The position numbers and the translations under genes are program-made. Positions 34,306 to 43,570 of a DNA stretch of 64,000 nt are shown one piece after another (position 1 is the stretch's first letter; each line of letters opens with the position of its first letter). The notes under the pieces are model-generated. The model was given only the letters and a program-made list of their open reading frames with translations, was not told the DNA's origin and did not search any database. The stretch is taken from assembly GCF_011043625.1 (NCBI RefSeq), contig NZ_JAAKGT010000010.1:1-64000 (forward strand), read 5' to 3'. This stretch comes from Caulobacter sp. 602-2. GTDB lineage: Bacteria > Pseudomonadota > Alphaproteobacteria > Caulobacterales > Caulobacteraceae.

Positions 34306-34926
34306 TCAGTCCCGCGCCTCCAGGCCGGAAACATAGGCGTCCACCGCAGCGATCATTCGCGGCCACTCGGCCAGGCGCGGCTCGCCGCGCAGGTCGAAGG
34401 TGACCGCAGCGCCCCTTCGCGTGACGAACCACACGCGGCACGACCCCCGCGCAGGCTCGGCCGCGAACGGCATGCAGGAGGCGCCGACGGGTGAAGACCA
34501 GACGCGGCCGGCCGGACTGAACACATGGATCGGCCCCTTCGTCGGCGTCACCTCGAAGCCGGCCTCCTCATGCGTGGGGTAAGCGGACGGAGCCAGGCGC
34601 TTCGGCGCGACGGGCCGGCCGATGATCAACAGGTCCACCCCCTCCAGCCCGGCGCCGGAAGGACGGAACGAGATCGACGTCGCGCGCGCCGGCGGCTCTG
34701 AAGCATCCTGACAATAGGCCCATCCGCCGTGCGCGTCGCGACGGGCGCTGCTCGGAAGGCGCGCCTCGCCTTCCACGCCCAGGATCGCCGGCCGCAGGCG
34801 GGTGGGAACGCGAAAGGTTCGCGCGTCGATGCTCACCCTCACCTCGGGGCTCGCCACGCACTCGGCCTGAGGCCGCCCGCAGGCCGTCAGGGATAGAAGC
34901 GAAAGCATGGCCACGAGAGCCTTCAT
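34306..34926 (-). CDS. Lipoprotein of unknown function
   Basis: A 206-residue lipoprotein starting MKALVAMLSLLSLTACG, with the lipobox LTAC and acylated C17. The mature part contains four more cysteines (AECVAS, AYCQDA, ASCMPF, GSCRVW), so two disulfides are possible. No named domain is recognised. The ATG overlaps the TGA of the upstream methyltransferase gene (ATGA), so it is translationally coupled and last in a three-gene unit. The frame is open upstream, but only this start gives a signal sequence. Confidence 0.78.
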   Translation of the reverse strand: MKALVAMLSLLSLTACGRPQAECVASPEVRVSIDARTFRVPTRLRPAILGVEGEARLPSSARRDAHGGWAYCQDASEPPARATSISFRPSGAGLEGVDLLIIGRPVAPKRLAPSAYPTHEEAGFEVTPTKGPIHVFSPAGRVWSSPVGASCMPFAAEPARGSCRVWFVTRRGAAVTFDLRGEPRLAEWPRMIAAVDAYVSGLEARD

Positions 34927-35525
34927 CGCCCCTGCCCCTCGAAACACACCCACGTCCAGGTCACCCCCGCCGCCTGATTGCCCGCCTGCACCGAGGCCGC
35001 CTCGGCGCGGTGGACCAGCCGCAGCCCGGCGTCGCGCGCCAGCGCCACGGTCGCCTCCACCTCCACCGGCCAGACCGGCCGCGACGGCGCGCCGGGGCCA
35101 TGGCGCAGCGACATCACCAGCACCCCGTTCCTCGCCAGCAGGTCGGCCAGCACCGGCATCGCCTCGGCGCGGGCCGGATCGTCCAGGTGCTGCCAGACGC
35201 CGCTCAGCAGCACGCGGTCGAAACGCTGGCCGCGCAGGCGGGAAAGCTCAGGCAGGCGGTCGTCGATCCAGGCCAGTTCGGGATGCAGCGCCCGGCCCGC
35301 CTCGCGCAGGGCCGCGACCGGCTCGACGGCGACCACCGCGTGGCCCAGGCCCGCCAGCCAGGCCGCGTCGCGTCCCGTGCCGGCCCCGATGTCGGCGATC
35401 CTGGCCCGCGCCGCCGGAATGAATTGGGCCACCGGCGCGTAGAGCCCGGCGGGGTCTATGGCCTCGAACCGGTCGACCAGGTCCCGCCCGTCGGCCTCGT
35501 AACCGGCCAGCACCGCCTTAATCAC
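34923..35525 (-). CDS. SAM-dependent methyltransferase
   Basis: A 200-residue class I methyltransferase. ADIGAGTGRDAAWL (motif I, residues 44-57) binds S-adenosylmethionine, and the acidic residue at AVVAVEP follows beta-2. LLSGVWQHLDDP lies where methylation pockets end in beta-4. The substrate is unknown; the fold resembles the type 11 group. The GTG start at 35525 overlaps the TGA of the DUF488 gene as GTGA, which fixes the start despite an open frame upstream. The downstream lipoprotein is coupled the same way. Confidence 0.85.
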   Translation of the reverse strand: MIKAVLAGYEADGRDLVDRFEAIDPAGLYAPVAQFIPAARARIADIGAGTGRDAAWLAGLGHAVVAVEPVAALREAGRALHPELAWIDDRLPELSRLRGQRFDRVLLSGVWQHLDDPARAEAMPVLADLLARNGVLVMSLRHGPGAPSRPVWPVEVEATVALARDAGLRLVHRAEAASVQAGNQAAGVTWTWVCFEGQGR

Positions 35526-35956
35526 AGGTCCACGACCTCGCATTTGAGCGCCTGGCGGATGTGGTCGGCGACGATGCGGCGGTGGCAGCAGGCCGGGTCG
35601 TCCTCGTAGCACAGCAGGGCAATGCGCTTTTCGCCCGCCAGCTGCGTGGCCTGGGCCAGGGCCAGCTGGGCCTTGGGCTCTTCCAGATGGGCGGCGAAGA
35701 TCGCCCGCATCTCGTCGGTGCGGCCCGCGCGGGCGGCGTCGCGGCCGGCCTTGGGCGTGCCCAGCGGCTGCAGGTGCAGATAGCCGATGCCCTGGTCCTG
35801 CAGGCTGTTTCCCAGCAGGGTCTTGGAGAAACCGGCCTTGCGCGACGAGGCCACCGCCCGCACGTCGACCACCAGCTCCACCCCGGCCGCCTTGAGCCGA
35901 TCGATCATGCCGCCCTGGGTGTCGGTCTCGTAACCGATGGTGGCGAGCGGATTCAT
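35522..35956 (-). CDS. DUF488 family protein
   Basis: A 144-residue protein of the DUF488 family. LATIGYETDTQGG is the N-terminal signature, VVDVRAVASSRKAGFSK is the internal R-rich segment, and LLCYEDDPACCHRRIVADH is the C-terminal cysteine/histidine signature. The biochemical function is unknown; a role as a nucleic-acid-linked or redox enzyme is speculation. GGAG lies 7 bases before the ATG at 35956. It is first of a three-gene unit with a methyltransferase and a lipoprotein, both joined by 4-base overlaps. Confidence 0.9.
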   Translation of the reverse strand: MNPLATIGYETDTQGGMIDRLKAAGVELVVDVRAVASSRKAGFSKTLLGNSLQDQGIGYLHLQPLGTPKAGRDAARAGRTDEMRAIFAAHLEEPKAQLALAQATQLAGEKRIALLCYEDDPACCHRRIVADHIRQALKCEVVDL

Positions 35957-36030
35957 CGTCGGCTCCATTGGACGGCGGGGCTGTGGGCGCCTACGTTAGC
36001 GGGAAGAGCCGAAGAAGGAACCTCTGGCCG

Positions 36031-36936
36031 ATGGACGCCGCCGTCTTCCGCGAGCCCAAGCGGCGTTTCATCGCCATCGACAGCCCCGCCGGCGACGGCG
36101 AGATGGCGGCGCTGGACTTCGGCCCGGCCAGCCGCGCGGTCGACGTCGTCTTCGTGCACGCCAACGGCTTCAACGCCCAGACCTATCGCGCCCTGCTGGC
36201 CCCGCTGTCGGCCGGCCTGCGGGTGCTGGCCGTCGACCAGCGCGGCCACGGCGACAGCCGCCTGGCCGCCGATCCCGACGGCCGCCGCTCGTGGCTCGAC
36301 CTGCGCGACGACCTGCTGGCGCTGCTGCGCGCGCTGGACCAGGCCCCGGTGGTGCTGGCCGGCCACTCGATGGGGGCCACGGTCAGCCTGCTGGCCGCCG
36401 CCCAGGCCCCGGGCAAGGTCTCCAGCGTCGTGCTGCTGGATCCGGTGATCATGCCGCGGCTGGTGGCCCTCTACGCCAAGGCGCCGTGGACTTCGGGGCG
36501 CCTCTGGAAGCGCATGCCGATCGCCCAGGCCGCCAGCCGCCGGCGCGAGGTGTTCGACAGCCGCGAGGCCGCCTTCGCCGCCTATCGCGGTCGCGGCGCC
36601 TTCAAGACCTGGCCCGAGACCATGCTGGCCGACTATGTCGGCGGCGGCTTCAAGGACCGTCCCGACGGCAAGGTCGAGCTGGCCTGCACGCCGGCCTGGG
36701 AGGCCTCCAACTACGCCGCCCAGGGCCACGATCCGTGGCGGGCCGTCAGCCAGTTCCGCGGACCCGTGCGGATCCTGGCGGCCGAGACCGGCTCGACCTG
36801 CCGCATCGGCGACGGCGCCGCCTTCGCCCGGCGCGGCAAGGCCGTGCGCATCGAGACCCTGGCCGGAACCAGCCACTTCCTGCCGATGGAGCGCCCCGAC
36901 CTGGTGCGCGAGGCCATCCTCGACGCGGCGACGTGA
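36031..36936 (+). CDS. Alpha/beta hydrolase
   Basis: A 301-residue alpha/beta hydrolase. The nucleophile S113 lies in AGHSMGA, the conserved HANGFNAQTYRALL segment (from residue 43) forms the oxyanion region, and H282 in TSHFLPMERPD is the catalytic histidine. It resembles epoxide-hydrolase/esterase-like enzymes; the substrate is unknown. An in-frame upstream start at 35968 would add 21 basic residues. The ATG at 36031 behind AAGGA fits better. It is divergent from the DUF488 gene. A bidirectional terminator follows. Confidence 0.9.
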   Translation: MDAAVFREPKRRFIAIDSPAGDGEMAALDFGPASRAVDVVFVHANGFNAQTYRALLAPLSAGLRVLAVDQRGHGDSRLAADPDGRRSWLDLRDDLLALLRALDQAPVVLAGHSMGATVSLLAAAQAPGKVSSVVLLDPVIMPRLVALYAKAPWTSGRLWKRMPIAQAASRRREVFDSREAAFAAYRGRGAFKTWPETMLADYVGGGFKDRPDGKVELACTPAWEASNYAAQGHDPWRAVSQFRGPVRILAAETGSTCRIGDGAAFARRGKAVRIETLAGTSHFLPMERPDLVREAILDAAT

Positions 36937-36946
36937 GGCCAAAGAA

Positions 36947-36974
36947 AAACCCCGGGCGGTGAAGCCCGGGGTTT
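36947..36974. terminator. Bidirectional terminator after the hydrolase
   Basis: An 11-bp stem (AAACCCCGGGC 36947-36957, complement 36964-36974) has a 6-base loop. T-rich stretches flank it on both strands (TTTCGCTTATTT, TTTCTTT). Confidence 0.8.
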
Positions 36975-36984
36975 CGCTTATTTA

Positions 36985-37104
36985 GATCCTCCCCCTCTGG
37001 GGGAGGTGGCCCGGAGGGCCGGAGGGGGGACGTTTTCAGCTGCCGCTGAAGCGGACTTCCCTCTCCGTCGCCTGCGGCGACACCTCTCCCTTCAGGGAGA
37101 GGGC
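36985..37104. repeat. Palindromic intergenic repeat (CTCCCCCTCTGGGGGAGG type)
   Basis: GATCCTCCCCCTCTGGGGGAGG continues as GTGGCCCGGAGGGCCGGAGG. After a variable centre, the right part reads CTTCCCTCTCCGTCGCC and CTCTCCCTTCAGGGAGAGG. The left half recurs at 25471 and 57354. Confidence 0.8.
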
Positions 37105-37115
37105 CTCCCGACAGA

Positions 37116-39230
37116 TCACCAGATCTTCACGCGATCTTCCGGCGCGATGTACAGCTTGTCGCCCGGCTGGACGTCATAGGCCTTGTACCAGCCCGGCTGG
37201 TTCCGGATGGTGCCGTTGACGCGGTAGTAGGCCGGCGAGTGCGGGTCGCTGGCGATCTGCTGCTTGAGCGCATCGTCGCGGCTCTTCTGGCGCCACACCT
37301 GTGCCCAGCCCAGATAGACGCGCTGGTCGCCGGTGAAGCCGTCCAGCACCGGGGCCGGCTTGCCGTGCAGCGAGGCGTGATAGGCGTCGAGGCCGAAGGA
37401 CAGGCCGCCCATGTCGCCGATGTTCTCGCCCATCGTCAGGTCGCCGTTGACGTGCACGCCCGGGAAGGGCTCGAACGCCGAGTACTGCGCGCCCAGCTTG
37501 GCCTTCTGCACGTCGAACTTGGCGGCGTCTTCCGCCGTCCACCAGTCGCGCAGCACGCCGTCGCCGTCGGACTTGCGGCCCTGGTCGTCGAAGCCGTGAC
37601 CGATCTCGTGGCCGATCACGCCGCCGATGCCGCCGTAGTTGACGGCCGGGTCGGCGTCCGGATGGAAGAACGGCGCCTGCAGGATGGCGGCCGGGAACAC
37701 GATCTCGTTGTTGACCGAGTTGTAGTAGGCGTTGACCGTCTGCGGGGTCATGCCCCACTCGGTCTTGTCGACCGGCTGGTTCAGGCGCTCGACGTCATGG
37801 CGCCATTCGAAGGCGCCGGCCCGCAGGGCGTTGCCGTAGGCGTCGTCGGCGCGGATCTCCAGCTTGGAGTAATCGCGCCACTTGTCGGGATAGCCGATCT
37901 TGACGGTGAACTTGGCCAGCTTGTCGAGGGCCTTGTCCTTGGTCTCCGGACCCATCCAGTCGAGGCCTTCGATGCGGGCCTTCAGCGCGGTGCGCAGGTT
38001 GGCCACCAGGTCGACCATCTTGGCCTTGGAGTCCGGCGGGAAGTACTCGGCCACATAGACCTTGCCGACGCTCTCGCCGAGCATGCCGTTGACCTGGGCG
38101 ACGCCGCGCTTCCAGCGCGGGCGCTGCTCGGGCTGGCCCGACAGGGTCTTGCCGCGGAACTCGAACGCCGCGTCGGCGAAGCGCTTGGACAGCATCGGGG
38201 CCGCGCCGTCGACGACCTTGAACGCCTGCCAGGCCTTCAGGGTGTCGAGCGAGGTGTCGGCATAGACCTTGGCGAACTTCGGGAAGGCGGTGTCGGTGGT
38301 CACCACCACGCGGTCGAGCTTGGGCAGCTCGGTGCCGACCAGATAGCGGTTCCAGTCGTAGCCCGGGGTCAGGGCCTGCAGCTCGGCCCAGGTCTTGGGG
38401 TTGTAGGTCTTGTCGCGGTTGCGGCGCTCGACGCGGGTCCAGCTGGCTTCGGCCAGCTGGGTTTCGAAGGCCACGACGGCCTTGGCGCTCTCGGCCGGAT
38501 TGGCCCAGCCGGCGAAGCCCAGCATCTTGGCGACGTAGAGCTCGTAGGCGGCCTTCTTGTCGGCGAACTTGGCGTCGAGATAGTAGTCGCGGTCAGGCAG
38601 CGACAGGCCGCCCGTGCCGGCATAGACGGCGTAGCGGGTGGGGTTCTTGGCGTCGGTCGAGACGTAGAGGCTGAGGATCGAGGCGAAGGCCGTGGTCGGG
38701 CTCTTGCCCATCAGGGCGGTGAACTCGTCCTTGGTCTTGATGGCCTTGATCTGCTTCAGCTCGCCGGCGATCGGCGCGGCGTCCAGCTTCTCGATGCGGG
38801 CCTCGTCCATGAAGGCCTTGTAGGCCGCGCCCACCTTGACGCTGTCGGCGTCGGTGGTCTTGCCGGCGGCGGCGCCCTCGATGATGGCGCGGGTGCGGGC
38901 TTCCGACAGCTCGGCCAGCTTGTCGAAGTTGCCGTAGCGGGTGCGGTCGGCGGGGATCTGGGTGGTCTCGTCCCACTTGCCGTTGGCGTACTTGTAGAAG
39001 TCGTCGCCCGGCTTGACCGAGGTGTTCATGCCCGTGAGGTCGAAGCCCCAGGCGCCGTAGCGCGGCGACTCCAGCGAGACGGCCGAACCGCCGCCTTCCG
39101 CGCCCTGGGCGAACAGCGACTGGACGGTGCAGGCGTCGTCGAGACAGGCGTGCTCTTCGTGAGCCTGGGCGCCGAAGGCGGAGATCGAAAGGGCGACCGC
39201 CGCGGCGGCGCCGAACCAAGCTTTTTTCAT
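37116..39230 (-). CDS. Secreted M13-family (neprilysin-type) zinc metallopeptidase
   Basis: A 704-residue peptidase: signal peptide (1-23, ending AQA), then the large M13 domain. GHEIGHGFDDQG carries the zinc ligands H541 and H545. E602 in MGENIGDMGG is the third ligand, 61 residues downstream. VNAYYNSVNNEIVFPAAIL is the M13 NAY substrate-binding motif. GDQRVYLGWAQVWR and VNGTIRNQPGWYKAYDV are C-terminal M13 signatures. It cleaves oligopeptides in the periplasm or outside. The ATG at 39230 has a weak SD; upstream in-frame codons do not give a signal peptide. Confidence 0.95.
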   Translation of the reverse strand: MKKAWFGAAAAVALSISAFGAQAHEEHACLDDACTVQSLFAQGAEGGGSAVSLESPRYGAWGFDLTGMNTSVKPGDDFYKYANGKWDETTQIPADRTRYGNFDKLAELSEARTRAIIEGAAAGKTTDADSVKVGAAYKAFMDEARIEKLDAAPIAGELKQIKAIKTKDEFTALMGKSPTTAFASILSLYVSTDAKNPTRYAVYAGTGGLSLPDRDYYLDAKFADKKAAYELYVAKMLGFAGWANPAESAKAVVAFETQLAEASWTRVERRNRDKTYNPKTWAELQALTPGYDWNRYLVGTELPKLDRVVVTTDTAFPKFAKVYADTSLDTLKAWQAFKVVDGAAPMLSKRFADAAFEFRGKTLSGQPEQRPRWKRGVAQVNGMLGESVGKVYVAEYFPPDSKAKMVDLVANLRTALKARIEGLDWMGPETKDKALDKLAKFTVKIGYPDKWRDYSKLEIRADDAYGNALRAGAFEWRHDVERLNQPVDKTEWGMTPQTVNAYYNSVNNEIVFPAAILQAPFFHPDADPAVNYGGIGGVIGHEIGHGFDDQGRKSDGDGVLRDWWTAEDAAKFDVQKAKLGAQYSAFEPFPGVHVNGDLTMGENIGDMGGLSFGLDAYHASLHGKPAPVLDGFTGDQRVYLGWAQVWRQKSRDDALKQQIASDPHSPAYYRVNGTIRNQPGWYKAYDVQPGDKLYIAPEDRVKIW

Positions 39231-39350
39231 CGAAAGGCAGATCCGTTGGAAAACCGGCGGCAATCTGCGCCGGAGATCGGAATTTCCTGCCTTAAAATTC
39301 TGTCATGTTTCCACAGGCGGGCCCGGCGCCCATGCAAGCGCCACCTTGGG

Positions 39351-39836
39351 TCAGTGCCGATGCGGCGCGGCGGGCGCGGCCGCAGCCACGGGTTGCGGCG
39401 GAGCCGTCCGCACCGCCAGTTGCGCCTCGACCTTGCGGCCGCCGTCGAAGGTCAGGGTCAGCGGCAGGCGCTCGCCCGGCTTGAGCGGGCGCTTGAGGCC
39501 CATGACCATGAAGTGGTTTCCGCCCGGGGCGAAGGCGACCTGGCCGCCTGGCGGGATCACTAGGCCCTGGGTCATGGCCCGCATCGACGAGACGCCGTCG
39601 GCCTGCGTCGTGCGATGGACCATCACCTCGCGGGCCAGCGGGCTGGAAGCGCCCGTCAGGGTGAGCGGCGCGCGGCCGCGATTGGCCAGCACCATGTAGC
39701 CGGCGCTGTTCATCCCCGCGGCCGCCACCGGCCGGGCCCAGGCCTGGCGGATGTCGACCTCCACCGCCCGCGGCGCGGCCGCGCCGAGCACGGGGGCGAG
39801 AGCCAGCAGAGCCAGCAGCGGAGTGAAACGACGCAT
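39351..39836 (-). CDS. Copper chaperone PCu(A)C family protein
   Basis: A 161-residue periplasmic copper chaperone. Signal peptide (1-19, MRRFTPLLALLALAPVLGA), then the PCu(A)C cupredoxin-like domain. The metal-binding pattern is exact: H74, then M85 after ten residues, H108 after 22 more, and M110. The C-terminus ends with PHRH. The protein loads Cu(I) into the CuA site of cytochrome oxidase or into related targets. There is no senC/sco neighbour. The CusF-like gene lies 25 kb away and is unlinked. The ATG at 39836 is chosen because it starts the signal sequence. Confidence 0.92.
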   Translation of the reverse strand: MRRFTPLLALLALAPVLGAAAPRAVEVDIRQAWARPVAAAGMNSAGYMVLANRGRAPLTLTGASSPLAREVMVHRTTQADGVSSMRAMTQGLVIPPGGQVAFAPGGNHFMVMGLKRPLKPGERLPLTLTFDGGRKVEAQLAVRTAPPQPVAAAAPAAPHRH

Positions 39837-40052
39837 GGAACATCCTTGAAAGGCGCCAGAACGACTTACGCCGGTTGGACCCGGGCGGCGAGCGACCAGA
39901 GGTTGGATCAAGGATCGGAGAGCCTGCTCCTTCTCCGTGAAGCGGAGCGGGGAAAGTCGGCTTCACCGCCCCTCGACCTGTCTTCGCATCGCACCTGCCC
40001 TTGGCCCGGCGAACCGTGCTAGGCGGGGCGACCAAGATCGACGGACCACCGC

Positions 40053-41624
40053 ATGACCGGTCAATTCACCGACGCCGAACGCCGCACCACCCTGGCCGGC
40101 CTGATGATCGTCTTTCTGCTCAGCGCGCTCGACCAGACCATCGTCTCCACCGCCATGCCGCGGATCATCTCCGAACTGCACGGCCTGACGCTCTACAGCT
40201 GGGTGACCACCGCCTACCTCCTGAGCTCGACGGTGATGGTGCCGATCTGGGGCAAGCTGGGCGACATCTACGGCCGCAAGCCCGTGCTGGTGGTCGGGAT
40301 CTCGATCTTCATGGTCGGCTCGTGGCTGTCGGGCCTGTCGGGCGAGTTCGGAACCCTGGCCGGCATGAGCGGCATGGTGCAGCTGATCGTCTTCCGCGCC
40401 CTGCAGGGGATCGGCGGCGGGGCCCTCTTCACCACCGCCTTCGCGATCATCGCCGACCTCTATCCGCCGCGCGAGCGGGGCAAGTTCGCTGGCATCTTCG
40501 GCTCGGTGTTCGGGCTGTCCAGCGTGCTGGGCCCGCTGATCGGCGGCTATTTCACCGACCACGGCACGGTCCACCTGGCCGGCCACGTGATCGCCGGCTG
40601 GCGCTGGGTGTTCTACGTCAACCTGCCGCTCTGCCTGCTGTCGCTGTTCATGATCCTGGTGAAGATGCCGGCCCTGCCGCACCAGCGCTCGGGCAATATC
40701 GACTTCCTGGGCGCGGCCCTGCTGATCGCCGCCTTCGTGCCGCTGCTGCTGGCGCTCAGCCTCGGCGGCCACGACATCGCCTGGGCCTCGCCCCAGAGCA
40801 TCGGCCTGTTCGTCGGCGCGGCCGTGGCGCTGGGCCTCTTCGTCTATGTCGAGAGCCGGGTGTCGAACCCGATCGTCCCGCTGCACCTGTTCAGGAACAA
40901 GACCTTCGTCACCGCCAACCTGGCCGCCTTCCTGATCTCGATGGCCTTCATGGGGGTGGCGGTGTTCCTGCCGCTCTACATGCAGCTGGGCCTGGGCGTC
41001 GACGCCACCACCTCGGGCCTGGCCATGCTGCCGCTGATGGGCGGGCTGATCGTCGGCTCGGCGGTGTCGGGCCAGCTGGTCACCCGCACGGGCAAGTACA
41101 AGCCGTTCATGCTGGGCGGGGCGTCGCTGCTGCTGGTCGGCGTGATCCCGATGACCCACCTGGCCGGGATCCAGCACCTTTATCTGCTGTGCCTGCTGCT
41201 GCTCGTGGTGGGCGTGGGCCTGGGCCCCAACCAGAGCCTCTTCAACCTGGCCACCCAGAACGCGGTGTCGCCGCGCGACATCGGCGTGGCCACCAGCTCC
41301 AACCAGTTCTTCCGGCAGATCGGCTCGACCGTGGGGGTGGCCGTGGCCGGCGCCCTGCTGACCACGCGGCTGGCGGCCTATGGCGGCGGCAAGCTGGATC
41401 TGGGCGCCCTGCAGGGCCTGGCGCTGGAAAGCGGCGTGGTCGGCGGAACCCGCGACCCGGCGCTGGGCCAGGCCCTGGCCTTCGCCGTCAGCGGCGTGAT
41501 GCAGGCCGCGCTGGTGGTGATCGTGCTGGGCCTGGTCGTGATCCTGTTCGTGCCCGCCCTGCCCCTGCGCTCGCGCATGCCCGCCGCCGAGCCGGTGCTG
41601 GAAAGGGAAGAGGTCGCGGGCTGA
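40053..41624 (+). CDS. EmrB/QacA-type MFS multidrug transporter
   Basis: A 523-residue membrane protein with fourteen predicted helices (DHA2 family). [19 protein letters not shown] is the signature of helix 1 (motif D1, including the acidic residue), [12 protein letters not shown] is MFS motif A, and [18 protein letters not shown] is motif C. It exports drugs or lipophilic compounds by proton antiport. No adjacent emrA-like membrane fusion protein is encoded, so it probably works alone across the inner membrane. It is convergent with the next gene across a small hairpin. Confidence 0.93.
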   Translation: MTGQFTDAERRTTLAGLMIVFLLSALDQTIVSTAMPRIISELHGLTLYSWVTTAYLLSSTVMVPIWGKLGDIYGRKPVLVVGISIFMVGSWLSGLSGEFGTLAGMSGMVQLIVFRALQGIGGGALFTTAFAIIADLYPPRERGKFAGIFGSVFGLSSVLGPLIGGYFTDHGTVHLAGHVIAGWRWVFYVNLPLCLLSLFMILVKMPALPHQRSGNIDFLGAALLIAAFVPLLLALSLGGHDIAWASPQSIGLFVGAAVALGLFVYVESRVSNPIVPLHLFRNKTFVTANLAAFLISMAFMGVAVFLPLYMQLGLGVDATTSGLAMLPLMGGLIVGSAVSGQLVTRTGKYKPFMLGGASLLLVGVIPMTHLAGIQHLYLLCLLLLVVGVGLGPNQSLFNLATQNAVSPRDIGVATSSNQFFRQIGSTVGVAVAGALLTTRLAAYGGGKLDLGALQGLALESGVVGGTRDPALGQALAFAVSGVMQAALVVIVLGLVVILFVPALPLRSRMPAAEPVLEREEVAG

Positions 41625-41642
41625 TCCGCCCCCGGCCGTCGG

Positions 41643-41664
41643 CCCCCTCCCCGAAGGGAGGGGG
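41643..41664. repeat. Short palindrome, possible terminator of convergent genes
   Basis: CCCCCTCC (41643-41650) and GGAGGGGG (41657-41664) form a hairpin between the MFS and SDR genes. It looks like a minimal relative of the CTCCCC repeat family. No T-tract. Confidence 0.5.
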
Positions 41665-41673
41665 ACGCAAGGC

Positions 41674-42456
41674 TCAGCGCGGGGCCATGCGGATGCCGCC
41701 GTCGAGGCGCACGTCCTCGCCGTTGAAATAGCCGCAGGTGATCATCGTCAACGCCAGCTGGGCGTACTCGGCCGGGTTTCCCAGGCGCTTGGGGAACGGC
41801 ACGCTGGCGGCCAGGGCGTCCTTCACGTTGTCGGGCGCCGCGTTCATCAGCGGGGTGTTGAAGATGCCCGGCAGGATGGTGTTGACGCGGATGCCGTCGT
41901 TCATCAGGTCGCGGGCGATCGGCAGGGTCATGCCGATGACGCCGCCCTTGCTGGCCGAATAGGCGGCCTGGCCGATCTGGCCGTCCTCGCCCGCCACGCT
42001 GGCGGTGTTGACGATCGCGCCGCGCTCGCCGTCCTGCAGCGGCGGGAGGTCGAGCATGCCCTTGGCCGACTTGGCGATGCAGCGGAAGGTGCCCACCAGG
42101 TTGATCTGGATCACGCGGTCGAAGATATCGAGCGGGAAGTGCTTGGTCTCGCCGGTCGCCTTGTCGCGGCTGGCGGTCTTGGCGGCGTTGCCGACGCCGG
42201 CGCAGTTGACCAGGATCCGCTCCTGGCCGTGGGCGGCGCGGGCCTTTTCGAAGCCGGCGTCGACATCGGCGTCGCTGGTGACGTTGACCTTGCAGTAGAC
42301 GCCCCCGATCTCCTTGGCGACCTCTTCGCCGCGAGCCTCGTTCATGTCGAAGATGGCGACCTTCACGCCCTGGGCGGCCAGAGCGCGGGCGGTGGCCTCG
42401 CCAAGGCCCGAGGCGCCCCCGGTGACGACGGCGGCGACGGTGTTGTCGAGTTTCAT
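41674..42456 (-). CDS. 3-hydroxyacyl-CoA dehydrogenase type II-like SDR
   Basis: A 260-residue SDR. The glycine loop is TGGASGLGEA (residues 12-21), D37 follows beta-2 (NAD preference), and S153, Y166 and K170 form the catalytic set. GQAAYSASKGGVIGMTLPIA and PFPKRLGNPAEYA, ending VRLDGGIRM, match human HSD17B10 and bacterial type II 3-hydroxyacyl-CoA dehydrogenases. It likely oxidises 3-hydroxyacyl-CoA in fatty-acid or isoleucine breakdown. AGGGGA lies 7 bases before the ATG. It is divergent from the YkvA gene. Confidence 0.93.
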   Translation of the reverse strand: MKLDNTVAAVVTGGASGLGEATARALAAQGVKVAIFDMNEARGEEVAKEIGGVYCKVNVTSDADVDAGFEKARAAHGQERILVNCAGVGNAAKTASRDKATGETKHFPLDIFDRVIQINLVGTFRCIAKSAKGMLDLPPLQDGERGAIVNTASVAGEDGQIGQAAYSASKGGVIGMTLPIARDLMNDGIRVNTILPGIFNTPLMNAAPDNVKDALAASVPFPKRLGNPAEYAQLALTMITCGYFNGEDVRLDGGIRMAPR

Positions 42457-42511
42457 GGACGTTTCCCCTGGGGTTGCGTTTAATTGGTGTGTTGAGGAGC
42501 GGTTTAACCCG

Positions 42512-42934
42512 ATGAGCGCCGACGCCAAACCATCCCCCGACGTCAACGGCGGCGTCACGCCCGACGACGTGCTGGATCCGAGGAAGGCCCTGGTGCCGGC
42601 CACGGTGCGGGTCAACGAGCAGCGGGTGACGCGCGGCTTCTGGCCGAAGATGCGCAAGGTGGCCTCGAAGATCCCGTTCGCCGCCGACGCCCTGTCGCTG
42701 TGGTGGTGCGCGCGCGATCCAGAGACCCCGACGGCGGCCAAGGGCATGATGTTCGCCGCCCTGGCCTATTTCGTGCTGCCCACCGACGCCATCCCGGACG
42801 TGCTGCCGGCGCTGGGCTTCACCGACGACGCGGCGGTGATCGCCGCCCTGCTGGCCATCGTCGGCAAGAACCTCAAGGCCCGCCACAAGGACGCGGCCCA
42901 GGCCTTCCTCGCCAAGCTCTCCAAGGATGACTGA
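42512..42934 (+). CDS. YkvA/DUF1232 family protein
   Basis: A 140-residue protein. The DUF1232 domain (about 70-120) contains MMFAALAYFVLPTDAIPDVL and GFTDDAAVI, the family's hallmark DxIPD and DD motifs, in one hydrophobic hairpin. The N-terminal ~55 residues are unstructured and charged. Function of the family is unknown; membrane association is expected. The downstream lysoplasmalogenase gene overlaps by 8 bases, so the two are co-translated. GAGGAG (42494-42499) lies 12 bases before the ATG. Confidence 0.88.
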   Translation: MSADAKPSPDVNGGVTPDDVLDPRKALVPATVRVNEQRVTRGFWPKMRKVASKIPFAADALSLWWCARDPETPTAAKGMMFAALAYFVLPTDAIPDVLPALGFTDDAAVIAALLAIVGKNLKARHKDAAQAFLAKLSKDD

Positions 42935-43559
42935 CACGGTCCTGTGGGCGATCTGCGGCGCCTGCGCCCTGGCCTACGGCCTGGTGCTGGTCGAGCGCCC
43001 GCCGTCGTTCCTGCGCACGCTGGTCAAGACCGCCGCCACCAGCGCCCTGGCGGTGCTGGCCTATCTGGAAGGCGGCACGGTGCTGCTGGCCGTGGCCCTG
43101 ACCCTGTGCGCGCTGGGCGACGCCTTCCTGGCCGGCGATCCCAAGCGCTGGCTGCCCTTCGGCCTGGCGGCGTTCCTGGCCGGACACGTCGTCTACGTGA
43201 TCGTCTTCTGGCGCGAGCGAGCGGCCCCCGGCCAGGCCTTCTTCGTCCTGGCCCCGGTCGCGGCCCTGGTCGGGGCGGTGATGCTGCGGCGGCTGTGGGG
43301 GTCGCTGGGGCCGCTGCGGCCGGCGGTGCTGGCCTATGTGGCGGCGATCCTGGCCATGGTGGTCAGCGCCGCGGCCCTGCCGGCCGCGCGCTGGCCGGCC
43401 ACGGCGGGCGCCGTGGCCTTCATGGCCTCGGACGCCATCCTGGCCTTCGACCTCTTCAAGAACGCCAAGCTGTTCGGCTCGGCGCGCCTGACCGCCTGGG
43501 CGGTGTGGTTCCTCTATATCGGCGGCCAGGCCGCGATCGCGGCGGGGATGCTGCGCTAG
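42927..43559 (+). CDS. YhhN/TMEM86-family lysoplasmalogenase
   Basis: A 210-residue membrane protein with about eight helices. LCALGDAFLAGDPKRWLPF and GLAAFLAGHVVYVIVFW match the YhhN/TMEM86 signature (conserved GD and H in the membrane). ASDAILAFDLF is the third conserved segment with acidic residues. Family members such as human TMEM86B hydrolyse the vinyl-ether bond of lysoplasmalogens; the bacterial substrate is less certain. It overlaps the YkvA gene by 8 bases. Confidence 0.9.
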   Translation: MTDTVLWAICGACALAYGLVLVERPPSFLRTLVKTAATSALAVLAYLEGGTVLLAVALTLCALGDAFLAGDPKRWLPFGLAAFLAGHVVYVIVFWRERAAPGQAFFVLAPVAALVGAVMLRRLWGSLGPLRPAVLAYVAAILAMVVSAAALPAARWPATAGAVAFMASDAILAFDLFKNAKLFGSARLTAWAVWFLYIGGQAAIAAGMLR

Positions 43560-43570
43560 CCCCCTTCGCC

